Of a stretch of 64,000 nucleotides of DNA, positions 12,236 to 25,060 are shown piece after piece. Where the stretch lies: contig JADDTR010000004.1 of the NCBI GenBank assembly GCA_015345905.1, positions 806,001 to 870,000 on the forward strand, in the 5' to 3' direction. A program made the position numbers and the translations under genes. Below the pieces are notes generated by a model. That model had not been told where the DNA came from. It did no database searches and saw nothing but the letters and a program-made list of their open reading frames with translations. The DNA comes from Aotearoamyces nothofagi (Eukaryota > Ascomycota > Leotiomycetes > Leotiales > Tympanidaceae). Position 1 is the stretch's first letter, and each line of letters starts with the position of its first letter.

Positions 12236-15200
12236 TTCGGTTTACTCAGCTCTTCGCAGTCTGATTGTTCCGCATCTTCCATATTTTAGGAATCAAAATC
12301 CGAGGAGCGGGAAAACAATTGTCCGGAGCTAAGATAAGACGATGGTGCTAGAGGCATTTCAGCCTAGGCAGTCAGGCACGGGTTCCCGTCAAATTCAATT
12401 TTCGCTGTAGCTCCGAGCTTCACCGCTCCTTCAACAGTTTAAGGAATCCATAATTTCTTTCGGCTATGATTCGCGCCTCGGCGATAACTGTCGATGAACG
12501 TCTCGGGAGCTTCGAGGGCTAACCTAACGGCTTTGACGCAAGAGCACGCCCTTTGCCTCTTTTCGGGCGGGCCAGAGCCAGGGTTCTCGCTGATTTGGCA
12601 TGTTCAGGGGATGTGGTGACTTTGCTCGAGCCCGAATGAACCAGGCACAGTCCGTACGTACGACTCGAGTACGCCAGTCTCTAGAAGGGCTCGAGTCAAC
12701 TACTACTGCGAACGAAGTGTGAGGCGAAGTGCAAGCCATCAGGCTGATAGCTCGCGAGAAATCCGAGGGGGCACAGAGGGCGAAGGGCTTGATTATTCTA
12801 GATCCACAAGGGTATGCACTGTATATATAAATATATATACACTTGATACGAGCAGCCGAGTAGCCGAACACTGTGTACAGGCACTGTATACTTGAAGAGC
12901 TCGGATATTCTTGGGCGACGAACGTGTGGCGGATTGGAACAGCGATTGGCGTTCTACTCGAGTTACTTCTGGTCATCTGAGGGGTACCGGCATTTCATCA
13001 TTACTGCTCGAGTTCTGGTATCACTGTCCCTCTTAACGCCTTCGTCGTACTGTCCGCCACCAGGCGTGCCGCGCGCGAGGTGTCAGGATCGATATCAGCG
13101 GGGTCGTTCTTTCGAGCACTGCACTGCACTGCACTTGTACTTCTGTACTTTACTGTTACTGTGCCTAGTAGAGCGAGGAGTAGATATGCAACCTGCTGTA
13201 CCTGTTCGCCTAGATGTCATGGCGCTACGTGCCCACAGTCCTCGCGGTTTTCTCGCTGCTTACTACGTAAAGCGCTCAAATACGAGCCGTAAGCCGCAGG
13301 GGCTTACTTCTGTAGTAATAGTATTTGTTGCTTGCTGTCGATGGAGGTATTCACCACTGTATTGCTTGTACTGTAGGGCATTCCGCGCCAGCCAGAGGCT
13401 CTCAACCGAGCGGGTACTGTACAGTAGCTGCTGAGCAGGCATTGCTCGTTACTCGTTGCTCGTTGCTCGTTGCTCGTTAGCAACGCGCAGTTTCCGCAGA
13501 TACAATGCCTTAGTCAACCTTGCGCGCGCTATGCACCCGGCACCCTGCACCCTGCGGGGCGTTTCAGGACATTGGGCACACTCCGGTCCCCGTCGACTAC
13601 GCCTGAAGCACAGTGCTGTACGGTCCTGTGCGGATACTCGAGCACAGTCTCGAGCACAGGAAATGATATGATAGATACTCGCGAACTGGCCGTGGCTGAT
13701 TGCGCTTGGCCGTGCTCCTTTGCTAGGCCAGCTGCCAGCTGCCAGCTGCCAGCGCACCCATCGCTCAACAAATGCCCGAGCTAGCTTCTATCATTTCTCA
13801 CAATGCTCGAGTGGTGAAGGGCAGCAAGGGCAGCCGGTGTGGACCGAGGCCACTACTCCGCAACTTTTCGCATGGCCAGGCCTGCGAACTAATGGCGAGG
13901 CGTCAGTCAGTACGTCGATAATGAAATGCTTCAATGCCTCGCAGTCACCGTCGTAGCCACAGTGTAGTCACAGTCGTCGCCACAGTCGCAGCCGACGTTG
14001 CAGAGACCGGAGAGGTCGACAGACGTAGAGAATGGCGCTCTCTGCCCGGCTACCTCTCTGTCCTCTTATCTTCTCTTTTTCTCTTGTTCTGGCTCCTTCT
14101 CCTCGGCTTGCCTGGGCAGACCAGACCGGCCGGGCTTGCCCTGGGCACCGCTGCAGAGTGCTGTAGCTGCAATTAAGTGCCGAGCGCTGTGCTGCTGTGC
14201 TGCTGTGCTGCTGTGCTGTGGATGGCACCGCAGAGAGGTGGCTGGCAGTGCTGGGATATCAGAGGGCAGAGGGGTGAGAGGGTGCCGCTAAGGCCTGGGC
14301 GAGTGATGGCGCTGGTTCGCTGGTCCGCTGGTTCGGCAGCAGGGGCGAGGCACTGGCGGCTGGAGACTTAAGGGTCGTCGCGTGCGATGCGATGCGGTGC
14401 CGTGCCCTTGCCTTGCCTTGCCTTGCCTCGCCTCGCTGGCTCCCACAGCACCACCGGCGCACAGAAGCAGCGCAGCCAGAGCGGCAGAGCGGCAAAGTCG
14501 CAGAGTCGCAGCGCAGCAGAGGAGCTGCAAAACACAGAAGCTGCAAAACACAGAAGCTGCAAAGCACGGTGGGCAAATAGGGTGCGCTGTGAGGAGGCTA
14601 TGCAGCGCGCTGCCCGTCCCGTACCAGCGCAGACTCGGCGCGCAAATGGCCTCCATCGGCCCGTGGTGGTGCTATCGCGCTGTAGGGTTCCAAGCTGGCT
14701 GCCCGGAGGAGGCACGGCGAACAGTAGATGGCTGGGTGTGTGGTCGTCTCCACGCTCTGAGCTTGCGCCGCGACGGACGGGAGGCGGTCGCTTCCAGGCT
14801 TGTCCTGTAGGGGGTAGGGTGCGAGTTAACGGGCAAGCAAGCAAGCAACAACAGCTCACAGCGAACTGCTCACGGCGAACTGCTCACGGCGCGCTGCTAA
14901 CCTCGTGGATGCCATGTCCTCTCCGTAGGGCCTCACTACACCTGTTTGTCTGCGGCTTTTGTACGAAGGGTTCCCAACCCCTAAAGGCTCCAGAACCTAA
15001 AGCGATAGTCTGCTTTGCTTTCTCCCACAAAGCTTGTACTGAGTTCTTCCGGAGAGCATTTAAATTTTCCTAATCGCCTTGTTTAGCAGACGCCAGTCCC
15101 CTTTGTAACAGTATGTACGTACATGTACTAACAAAATTTCGCTCTTGCGCATCATTACCACCCAAATCGCCCGTGACCCAGCGGTAAAACGAGCAAGTCC

Positions 15201-15542
15201 CTAATTGTTCGTCTGGAGCTTGCCGTAGCGCAGCGACCCCTGTTCGTCACCACGACGTCCACCCTGAGCATAACCATCTTCTTTAACAACTACATTCTTT
15301 ATACTGGACACGACGTTTGCTACCGCGCCTGGCTCTCCAGGTCGCAGAAGGTTCTCTTTACTTTCCTCTGAAGGTGTGTGTTTACTGTTCTGTTCTGCCC
15401 TTTTCTGGCAAGCTTGTCGGGGCTTTGACCGCGCAGATAGCCAGCCAGGCCCCATAAAACACACCCCGCCTTCGAGTGTTCCCTTTCACAGATGTCCTGG
15501 GTCTGGAAGTCTGACAGCGTTGCAGTGTTATAGCATATCATT
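12236..15542. other. Gene-free divergent spacer, GC-rich with short repeats
   Basis: 3.3 kb between the RPC2 start (-) and the Puf4-like start (+). It must carry both promoters, but most of it is far from either gene. Contents include a TA-rich tract (about 12823-12842), GTAC-rich clusters near 13130-13160 and 13412-13425, and several tiny tandem repeats: CTCGTTG-type at 13447-13477, CAGCTGC-type at about 13728-13755, CTTGC pentamers at 14404-14430, and GCTGCAAAACACAGAA-type at about 14525-14565. Overlapping open frames of 60-230 codons are translations of these repeats, not genes. Confidence 0.65.
13447..13477. repeat. 7-bp tandem repeat (GCTCGTT)
   Basis: About four units of a GCTCGTT/ACTCGTT heptamer in the RPC2 to Puf4-like spacer, just after a TACTGTACAGTA palindromic stretch at 13412-13425. 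Confidence 0.8.
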
Positions 15543-18500
15543 ATGGCGTACTCCAACAGCACAGGTGATCGAATGGACGAGCTGCGCTTTCGTAGCCAGC
15601 AGTCTTCCCGCAATGATTCTCCCCTGCTCGGGCTCATCCCTTCTCCACGAAACGGGACTCGACTTCCTCCTCCTGCTTCAAACGATACGCGATCAAATCT
15701 TACACGCAGATTCACTACAGATTCCGGACGAGTTCCCACATTGAGCTCAATCACAAGCCAACGAGGCCAAGATCCGCAAGAGTACACAACGTCGGTAAGC
15801 AGGACACAACCCCCCGCATTGTCATGCTTCCGGACAATGCAGACAATTGCCTATTGATCCATTCAATCTGCCATTCTCCCAATATCCTCGCTTTGCTACA
15901 ATAGGAAGTACTAACGATTCTGTGCTTGTAGACCTACCATAAAGTCCAGCTAGTAAGCCTTCTTCCGTCCTCAAATACAACCTCGATGCATCCACACTCA
16001 AACACGCAAAAATAATCCCCAATCATAGCAAACTCAGACACCTTGTCCATTTCCATGATCTACCAGTAAACTGACCTGATCTTGCAGCTTGAGAAGAAGA
16101 AGCTCGAGTACGAGCGCCTTCGGGAACAAAAACGTCGTTTCGAGGCTGAAATGCAAATTCTGGATCTACAGCAGCGTAGAGAAGAACAAGAGCTTGCGCA
16201 GATGCAAGAGGATCTAGGACGATCCAATAGCAACTCCAATAGCAACGCCAATAGCAACGCTAATAGCAACAGCAACGGCAACAGTATCAGTGGCCACCAG
16301 TCAGAACCAACAACACCCCCAGAATATCGAGATACCAACTCGGGTTTCCCCTCGGTCTTTTCTCGTCCAAACAGATACTCCACTTCCAGCCTCACATCAC
16401 CTTTGGGTCTTTACAGCCGCCCTTCTAGATCAGGATCTCAACTCACATCCCCGCAACTCAGTATTGTACCATCACGTTACATGATGGATGACAAGCTACC
16501 TTCAAGATCCACGCCAGGTTCCAGGCGTAACAGTGACGAGGACGAAAAGGAAGAAGCTGTGCGTCAGGATCCGACGAGTCACAGATCTACCAACGCGTAA
16601 GTCTCAAATGTTTCTCAATTCGAACATTTCTATTATCATACTCGCTCCGTCCTAAGCTCTTGTTTACCTTCCCGCCAACTTATCCATGGTCTCATTGCAG
16701 CCTTGTTCGGCTCAGTTTACTCTTTTCAACATTTGAAAATTTCACGAAGCCCCTCTCAGCACATATATCACATCCGTGGCACTGAAATTCACTTGTGGTG
16801 CCCACAGCCCACCTAGAGTCAAAGACTTCACGAATTCACCTAGCTTTCTTAGTCCCTACTTCAACCGTCCCTTTTAACCGACCAGTCTACATTTCATATC
16901 CCTTCTAAGTCACATTGAGTTATATTGTCCCTCAGTTTCATTGTCTTAGCCTCTTTCATCTATTTATTAGCGCCTTAAGACATCTCGTAAAACGCTTTGC
17001 TCAATCTTCGATCTTCTGCATCGACACGCTCAAAAAAAGCAAGCTTCTAGTCTGACTAACCATCGAATAGCCTCAATAGATACTCGATGCCTGTCACAAA
17101 ATCCCGCAACGGCATGCATGAGATGTTGTCTCTCGATCAGACCAACACTACTCGATTCCTGTTCGGAGATGATGACTCTTCAGCATCAACTGATCCGAAG
17201 AGCTATTTGCAGATGAACGCCACTGACGACAACTTCCCCATCCTCGTTCGTCGTGATGATTATTCCCAGAAGGTACGTTTGTGAAGGTTCGACTATGGCA
17301 ATACCTGCTGACCGCCACATGCAGTTATCCGCTTCGTCTGCAGCATTAGACCTCGCCTCTCCACAGACACCAGGTCCCGAAACCAATGGTTGGACAGCGT
17401 TTGCCAGACACCGTCCCTCGCAGCAGAGTCTCCCAGTCAACTCGGTCAATCAACTGAACGGCCAGAATGGTACTGCAACAAACGGTTCCGGTGTTCAGAC
17501 GAACTCTTCTAATGCCGAATCTCCCATAAGCGTTCGATCTACTTACCGTCACTCCTTAGACCTCAAATATTATGGAGAGGCACAGCAGGATCAAGCACAG
17601 CTTTCATCGCCCACGAATCACGTTCAAGCTACACCTCCGAAGCTCCAGTCATCCTACTCGGCTAATGACGTCCCCACGATGAAGACAACGAACGGAGCCG
17701 GTCCCATAAATAACGCATCTAACTCCCATGCTCAGCAGCACTTCCAGAACCATAATGCTAGCTTAGGCCGTATCCCACCTAACGCAATCAATACCAGGCA
17801 GAGCCGAGACATGTCCGGAGCAGAGCCAGTATCAGTTCGCGAGGCCACAAATGGCAGTTACCAGTCTATTCAATCTGCATTACATGCCAATGCTCCATCG
17901 TTTGGTCCAACGATGAGCCAGAGCATGGCTCAAGCCCAATCTCCAGGAGCAGTCACTTCACCAAGCGTGCCAGCGTATGGGCCTCCTGGCTATTATAACA
18001 ACTACAGTATGCAGATGATGGCGATGGGAATGCAGAACATGCAGCTGGGGCAACCAGTCTACCCTCCACAGCCACAAAATCCTTATGCAAACTTTGGGAA
18101 CATGTATCCACAGAATGGAATGCGTGACAGCCAGGCTAGAGTCATCCAGCAACGACGTCAAAACGATGGTGAAGGTAATGTCACTCTATATTTCCAAAGG
18201 ATTTATCCACTGACCTTGAATAGCAATGAACCGTTTTGCGAATCTACCTCTGGAGTCCCTTGGCGGCGAGATTTACGCTCTTTGCAAGGATCAACACGGA
18301 TGTCGGTACTTGCAGAAGAAGCTCGAGGATCGTAACCCTGAGCAAGTTCACATGATTTGGCTGGAGACCAATCAGCATGTCATTGAGCTAATGACCGACC
18401 CATTTGGCAACTATCTCTGCCAAAAGCTATTGGAGTATTGCAATGATGAAGAACGCACCGTTTTGATTGAGAACGCATCTCGAGACCTTGTCCGTATCGC

Positions 18501-19503
18501 CTTGAACCAGCATGGCACCCGAGCTTTACAAAAGATGATTGAATTCATCTCGACCCCTGGCCAAATCCAGACCATCATTGCTGCCTTACGCCATCAGGTA
18601 GTCGAGCTTATTCAGGATCTCAACGGCAATCATGTCATTCAGAAGTGCCTCAACAAGCTTTCTCCAAAGGACGCGCAGTTCATTTTCGACGCTGTAGGAA
18701 CCCATTGCATTGATGTTGGTACCCACCGTCATGGCTGTTGTGTCCTGCAGCGGTGCATTGATCATGCTTCTGGAGATCAAAAGGCTTGGCTGATTAGACA
18801 AATATCTAACAACGCCTTTACCTTGGTCCAGGATCCCTTTGGAAATTACGTTGTTCAATACATCCTGGATCTCAACGAGCCTATTTTTACCGAGCCATTA
18901 GTAGCAATGTTTCAGGGTCGTGTCGGACAGCTATCAAGGCAGAAGTTCAGCTCTAACGTCATTGAAAAATGCCTCCGTTGTGCTCAGGAGCCTTCAAAGG
19001 ACATGATGATTGAGGAGATGCTCCAGCCTAGTGAGTTAGATCGCCTTCTCCGAGACTCTTTCGCGAACTATGTCATCCAGACTGCTCTTGATTATGCAAA
19101 TCCCAGCATGAAGGCTCGTCTCATTGAGGCAATTCGCCCATACCTTCCAGCCATTCGTACTACCCCCTATGGACGTCGGATTCAGGCGAAGATTCAGGGA
19201 AGCGAAGGCCGAAGTGGTTCATCGAGTGGCCAGGCAACTCCTAGCGATACAACATCTGGCCAGCTTCCACTTCGTCAGCTTCATCAGCGGGGCCTTTCCA
19301 ACGCATCTGCAACCAGCTTCGTTGGCAGTGGAACGGCTTATACCAACGGCTATAATCAAGGTGCTCTCAATACTACGCGCCCTACAAGCACAACATTCCC
19401 CAGTAGCACACAGATTGCCGCGGGCCAAACCACTACTCAGCAGCCATACGCATACCCATACAGTCGAAGTAGTGCCCAGCCAGGTGCCGGGAACTACTTC
19501 TAA
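15543..19503 (+). CDS. PUF4: Pumilio-family RNA-binding protein, Puf4-like
   Basis: Cytoplasmic mRNA-binding repressor that targets UGUA-containing 3' untranslated regions. Exons: 15543-15794, a 21-nt micro-exon 15932-15952, 16088-16596, 17071-17272, 17325-18174, 18224-19503, giving 1037 residues. The C terminus holds eight Puf repeats. Visible recognition triplets include GCRYLQ (repeat 1), GNYLCQ (2), GTRALQ (3), GNHVIQ (4), GCCVLQ (5), GNYVVQ (6), SSNVIE (7) and ANYVIQ (8). The HGCCVLQRC repeat resembles yeast Puf4 more than Puf3 (recollection of the family). The long N terminus is disordered, with a charged helix EKKKLEYERLREQKRRFEAE and an Asn/Ser/Ala repeat coded at about 16227-16290. 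The third intron (16597-17070) is unusually long at 474 nt. Starting at 15543 uses the first in-frame ATG. Confidence 0.92.
16597..17070 (+). other. Long intron of the Puf4-like gene
   Basis: 474 nt with a GTAAGT donor and an AATAG acceptor. All other introns I could define in this gene are 49-137 nt. It is rich in T and C, has no open frame of note and no recognised RNA gene. It could hold an alternative promoter for a shorter protein starting at MPVTKSRNGM (17087), but that is inference. Confidence 0.5.
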
Positions 19504-21521
19504 TCTTAACAGGCACACTGTTAGGAAATGATGACACGATCTATAACACTTGTAACGGTACGAGGAACGACCCTACATCTTCCACCTCTCGAAGATATGT
19601 CCCATCATTACATATTCTCGCCGCTAAATCGCCACTATTCTTATTGGCATTTGCTCGAGTATACGCATCAAGGCACATCGCTTTCGACGACTGTTTTCAC
19701 ATCACGATTTTCACGGCCCTTTTTGTCACACTAGTCTTCGGGAGCTTCCTCCTACACAGGCCTTTCATAGGACATACCGAACAAGCATTGCATGCACTAC
19801 GAGCGAGGGTTTTAGCCTCTTCCATACCTTCTGTACCATAAGTCTCGAACCAGAAGATCTCAATACGATACGATAGGGCCACTACGAAGGCGCAGCGCAC
19901 ATTGAGAAGGGCTGAGCAAAACTTCTCTCCACTTGTACCCGTACCTGGATCAGCGGCTTGACATAGACATGAGCACAAAAAAACTCAGATACAACACTTG
20001 CTTGTTTTCATTTGGATTTTTTTTCCTTCTCTTTATTTGAGCTTTTACTTCCACAAAACTTTGATTGATCGTCTCGCCCATAGACCTGAGTGGAGAGCTT
20101 GTGCCGGGAAACACTATTTCTTTCTGCATCTCAATATCTCTCGTCTTACTGTAGATGATGTCTAATCTCGCGAGCTATGGCGTCCTTTCTTTTCTCATCC
20201 CGGGGAATCGATCGACTGACAGCATGCAGATTGGTTCGCTTGCGGTACTATTGTATCTCATCGTACACATTCTAGCGGAGTGATTATGATTTGCAATTCT
20301 TTTCAATGGCATACAGATCGGCTTACCCGACTCCCAGGGAGCAATGCGATTCATTTAAAGACGTAGCCAGCTGCAATGAAGACCTGACCTCTTGTTACAT
20401 ATTATTCTTTCTCTTTGATCTGCAGCATAGTTGGGTATACCACCCCTTTCGATGCCATTCGTTTAGTCGTGGGTCATGGAATGCCCTGCACTTTGTATCT
20501 AGGTCAAAATCGAAAATGCTCACTCATAGACTAAACTGTATGCATGGTGAATATGATCGTAAATGATCAGGTAAATGCATTGGAAGAAGATCTGTAGTGT
20601 GTTACGACCTTATAAACATTGCATTGACAATTCCCTCATATCAAATCCAATCTGAATTGCACCCTACTGTCTACTATCTACGTCAATTTATCAAGGTCCA
20701 AACATAGGGCACTGTCTGTTTATAGAACCAGGACAGGCTACTATCAATCACCTTCTCCCATGCCAGTTAAAGTCGTACCTTTCAACGTCAGTTAACCATG
20801 CCTGTCTCTCCAAAAGATTGCCAACATATTATTATACGGGAGTGAGGACAGACGAGGAGTTTTTTTTTTCCATTGTACGGTAGTACAGAACAAAACATTC
20901 CATTAAATAAAGAGAAACGAGGTAGAAGAATCCGAGACGTCGGATGTGATAGGACAGTCACAACAGACATGTCGTCATGCCGTCATAGATCCTACAGATC
21001 TTGGGTATACTGCTATTGTCCTCTGTCTCCTATGCGTGCATGCAATCCGAGCTGATCTAAAAACTGCCTGCTGCTCTCTCTCGATATCCTAAAACAGATT
21101 TGATATGGTACAGGGAATTCATTGCGTCACTAGCAATGCAACAGACATTCAAAACATGGCCAGGCTGCATGTATGAATCAAGGATGCCTCTATTTGTCCT
21201 CCCCGGGCACTCCCCATGGCCCTCGCGCTCAGTCATTTGCGTTGCATGCACACGAAAACGTCTTTGAGATATTTAGATAATTGGTAATTTAATAGGTACC
21301 AATTCTTCGTAAAGGATCCACACAACCTATCCCGTAGTCTCGTACTTCTACACCCAGGCATCGAAGAAAGCGTATGCCATCCTATTCAATGTCATTCCCC
21401 TCCCGTCTCTTATGACCATCAAAGTCAGCCTCGAATTCCATCATACATATCCCGCAGAAGACCGATGAATAGACCGCTTGACATGATTTATGAATAACAC
21501 CTTTGACCGCCATCAAGAAAA
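19504..21521. other. Intergenic: 3' ends of Puf4-like gene and first WW gene
   Basis: Two-kilobase convergent spacer, average base composition, no repeat array and no protein-like open frame. The AT-rich parts near 19980-20040 and 20860-20930 (runs of T) are compatible with 3' end signals. Long 3' untranslated regions are plausible but not shown. Confidence 0.55.
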
Positions 21522-22877
21522 TTACCAACGAGCACCATCAGTTCTACCACTATATTGGCCTGGCGGAGGAGGACCATATTGACCTGGTGGAGGGCCATAT
21601 TGACCTGGCGGAGGAGGGCCATATCCACCACCAGGAGGAGGAGGCGGCGGGCCTTGCCCTTGTCCTTGTCCGTAAGGCCGGCTGTCGTGCGGCACAGCTG
21701 GAGCCCCGTGTTGCGAATTTCCGTAGAGCCCACCCTCATGACTGCCTCCGAAGAGGTGATGATGCCCTTCTGGCCTGGGTAGATTTCCGGAGTGTTGACC
21801 TTGGCCGGGGTATCCTCCATATTCGTGCTGTCCTTGTGGCGGCCCTCCTCCGTAGTGAGAGGCTGGTGAGCTGTATTGTTGGGAAGGCTGACTGTATGAC
21901 TGTTGCGGTTGCGGTGCACCATATTGCCCTTGAGGTGCACCGTATGAGGACTGTGGAGGTGGTGAAGTATATGAAGTCTGCTGTTGATGTTGAGGGGCCA
22001 CACCGTATGACGGTTGCTGTGGATTGTAAGTGGAGCCTTGTCCTTGGCCTTGTTGTGACTGGTAAGGCACTGAGCCTGGCGAAGCAGAAGGTTGATATGA
22101 GGACGGCGGGGCTTGTCCTGTGTAGCCACCCTGCTGGTTTCCGCTTGAGGAGTAACCATAGCTGCTTCCTTCCTGTATTTGGCGCTGAGTTAGTGTCTGG
22201 TATCGAAAACATCCAAAGATCGGAGAGTAGAAAAGAAGGAACACACCTGGCCAGAATGGCCTCCAAACATCCCCGTTACCTTACCCATCAATCCTCCTCC
22301 ATGCTGCTGGCTCTGTGAACCGCTATAATTTGTGTTCTGGTTACTTTGACCAGTCTGCTTTCCAGCTCCTAGGAAGCTCCCCGCCAACGCGCCAACAAGC
22401 CCCGCTCCAGCTGTATTCGAGCTGCTATTGTGGCTCGTCTTCCCTCCGCCAAGAATGGATCCTGCTATGTTCATGAGATTACTAGATTGAGAATTCGAGT
22501 GGTTGTTGCTACTGCTACTAGAGCCCATGGCATATTTCATCGCCATTGACTGTGCACAAAATACGTCAGCTTTGACGGTATCATTGGGTTATTGACAATA
22601 CAGAACTTACACTGAGGCCTCTCTCTCCTTCTTGCCCATCTACACCTCTGGTACCAACAATTGCGCCTTCTCCCTGATAGCTCTCTTGTCCTTCCAGAGC
22701 AGGTCGACCACCCACTGGCGCAGCTTGAGTCGGTACCTCCCACTGGCTTACTCCAGTGCTCAACTGGACGAAGTAGTATTTCTTGCCCATCCCATCCCAT
22801 TGCGCGATCCATCCTTCAGGAAGACTTGGCGGCGCAAAGGTCGGGCCTTCCTGGCCAGGAGTAGAAGGTCCTGTCAT
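21522..22877 (-). CDS. WW-domain protein with Gln/Gly/Pro/Tyr-rich tail (copy 1)
   Basis: Exons on the minus strand: 22611-22877, 22247-22549, 21522-22172, giving 406 residues. A WW domain at about 19-50 has both signature tryptophans (LPEGWIAQW and GVSQWEVPT); such domains bind proline-rich peptides. The middle exon is Ser/Asn-rich and carries a Gly-zipper-like stretch (LVGALAGSFLGAGK). The last exon is a prion-like tail rich in Q, G, P, S and Y, with QYGPPPPGQ repeats and a run of six prolines, which could be bound by WW domains including its own (inference). Function unknown. It is divergent from EMC7 across 848 bp, and a second WW gene of the same design lies 2.2 kb away. Confidence 0.85.
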
Positions 22878-23725
22878 GTTGTAATTGCCGGTAGGCAGAC
22901 TTCAGGTATCAGAGACGGTCCCGTTGTTGTTATTGTGCGGCCTGGGTGCAAAGGAATTCCAGTGATTCAAGGGTGGGAATGCCAAAGATGGCTGTGCTGT
23001 TAGACTTGCTTTGTACTATATTGTATGTACAAAGCGATAAGCCAGATAAACAGCGATCGGAATATCTCGACAAAGACAACCCAAGGTGGTGAAGAATAAA
23101 ATTGAGAATGTAGCTCTAGAGGGAGGAGGCCGATGATGCACCTGGTAAAGGTCTCCAGCGTTGACTGCCCTAGCCAAGCTGTAAGCTGTGAGCTAGAAGT
23201 TGGAAGCTCAGAAGTTGCTGCGCAGTATCGCCGCGAATTAATATTAAGAGGAATCAGTCGGCTGTGCAGCACCCCACCAATACGCGTTTTGGCCTCCAGG
23301 GTCTCAGCCACAGCCAAGAGCTGCCGTTCAGCTTGTCTCTCTGGGCGCTGGATACAGTACGCAAGGTACGTCCGGAAGGCAAGTACAGAAGGTACTGTAC
23401 TGTGCATGGACTGTACGAACAGTGGACTGTAGTATTTATTCCCCGGGTGCATATATGTATGTTGATATCTAGATATAAAGAAAGACTGTATACAGACTGT
23501 ATACAGACTATACTATTTTGAACAATCAAGGCTGTTTGTTTCCCGTGACTGCGACGAGCTCCTATAGCAAATAAGCTCCACGGGAAACTTCAATGCGTCT
23601 CTCTCGCGTAATCGTCTCTCGGCCCAAATCTCACAGCTTCAGCCTCCTCAACCCATCTCCTCCAGTCCTCCAGTCTGTTCTGCCGGAAACTTGCATTCAG
23701 AGAATTGCATACCAAAGCCAGGACC
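22878..23725. promoter_or_regulatory. Divergent promoter between WW gene 1 and EMC7
   Basis: 848 bp between two divergent start codons. GTAC-rich DNA at 23385-23425 (repeated TACTGTAC and GTAC) and a directly repeated TGTATACAGAC at about 23487-23508 are visible. No further gene seen. Confidence 0.6.
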
Positions 23726-24480
23726 ATGCGCATCTCCAAGCTTCTGACCGCTGTCCTCCTCCCATCCCTTGCTCTCTCAGCCCACATCCGCGTCTTCATC
23801 CCCACCACAGCTGCTATCCCAAACCCCGGCGCACTCCCACCCTCCACCTCTGCCTCTCTCACAACTCTTTCCAATGGCTACACCGCTCCTCTCGACACCA
23901 GCAACAGCTTCTCCTTCCGCAATGTCACCGCTGGCAGCTATCTTCTCGACGTGCATTCGGCTACAGAAGCCTTCGCACCTCTGCGCATAGACGTAGGCCC
24001 TGACGGATCAGTTGAAGCGTGGGGCACATTCCGGGGCAACGAATGGGAGAATAAGGGCGAGGTGGTGGAAGTCAGGGAAGGATCTGGGGGAGTAAAACTT
24101 CTACAAGTCGTGGCGTTGGGGTCTAAGAACTACCTCGTGGAGCGTACAGGCTGTAAGTTGCTTTGGAAGTGCAGGAATAGAATAAGTTAATGCTAACTTA
24201 AACAGTCTCTCCCCTGTCTATCCTCAAGAACCCGATGATTCTGATTGCAGGTGTTAGTATGATAGTCGTCTTTGGCATGCCTTATTTGATGGATAACATG
24301 GACCCTGAGATGCGCGCTGAGCTCGAGGAACACCAGAAATCTTCCCCCGTCGCTGGCCTTCTGGGGGGTCAACAATCGGGCGCGAATCCGTTGGGGAATT
24401 TCGACGCTGCTGCATGGCTTGCTGGCAGTCCGGCAAAAAAGGAAGTGGGCAGTGTGCAGGAAAAGGGCGTGGGTCGATAA
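23726..24480 (+). CDS. EMC7: ER membrane protein complex subunit 7
   Basis: Subunit of the EMC, the ER insertase for tail-anchored and multi-pass membrane proteins. Exons 23726-24152 and 24206-24480 encode 233 residues. An N-terminal signal peptide (MRISKLLTAVLLPSLALSA) is followed by the beta-sandwich luminal domain (HIRVFIP... SFRNVTAGSYLLDV), then the conserved junction FSPLSILKNPM and a single membrane segment ILIAGVSMIVVFGMPYLMDN. The cytosolic MDPEMRAELEEHQK motif is the strongest family mark. The 53-nt intron splits the codon just before the conserved FSPLS. Length is usual for fungal EMC7. Confidence 0.94.
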
Positions 24481-25060
24481 TATGGCTTCCATATTTGGAC
24501 TTTGATAAGCTAAAGCATATATAAAATAAACTTTTGTAGAATAGAAGTCAGGTTACCATGGTTATATATTCATGCATTAGGCTATGGACAGGTAATAGGT
24601 GCTCCGAAGTTGGAACTATGACACCTGGTAGCTTTCTACAAATTATACAATTGTACTTGCACCACACCATTCATGATTTTATGTCTATGTTGCCGAGTGT
24701 TTTATCCACAGCATAATAGCATAGCATATACTTTTCACTTTTCAGGGAAGGCGAGAGAAAGAACTTGTGGGTCAAAGCAAGTTCCTGAGCATAGCATCAA
24801 CTTAATCTTCAAGGGCAATATCAGGGAGCCAATTTAAGAGGTTCTGTATATCCCCTATTTCTATCAATAAGACCATTTTCCGTATGTGCTGGTGGTGCCA
24901 CATGGGGCTTCAGTGTCTCTGTCACCATCGACAAGGATTTCGTGGTATAGTACGGCAATAAATGCATCCACAGTCCATTCTTGGTCCCTTCGTAGTGCGT
25001 CGTAAGCATCGTCAAACTTGAGTCTTCCTCTCCGGAAATCCACAATCCAGGGCCTCGAGA
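24481..25060. other. Intergenic: convergent 3' ends of EMC7 and WW gene 2
   Basis: 580 bp, AT-rich, holding two 3' untranslated regions. No gene seen. Confidence 0.6.

Noticed and set aside
14259-15073. Overlapping frames of 100-228 codons in the RPC2 to Puf4-like spacer
   Set aside because: All three plus-strand frames and several minus frames are open together across GC-rich repeats, so none has evidence of selection.
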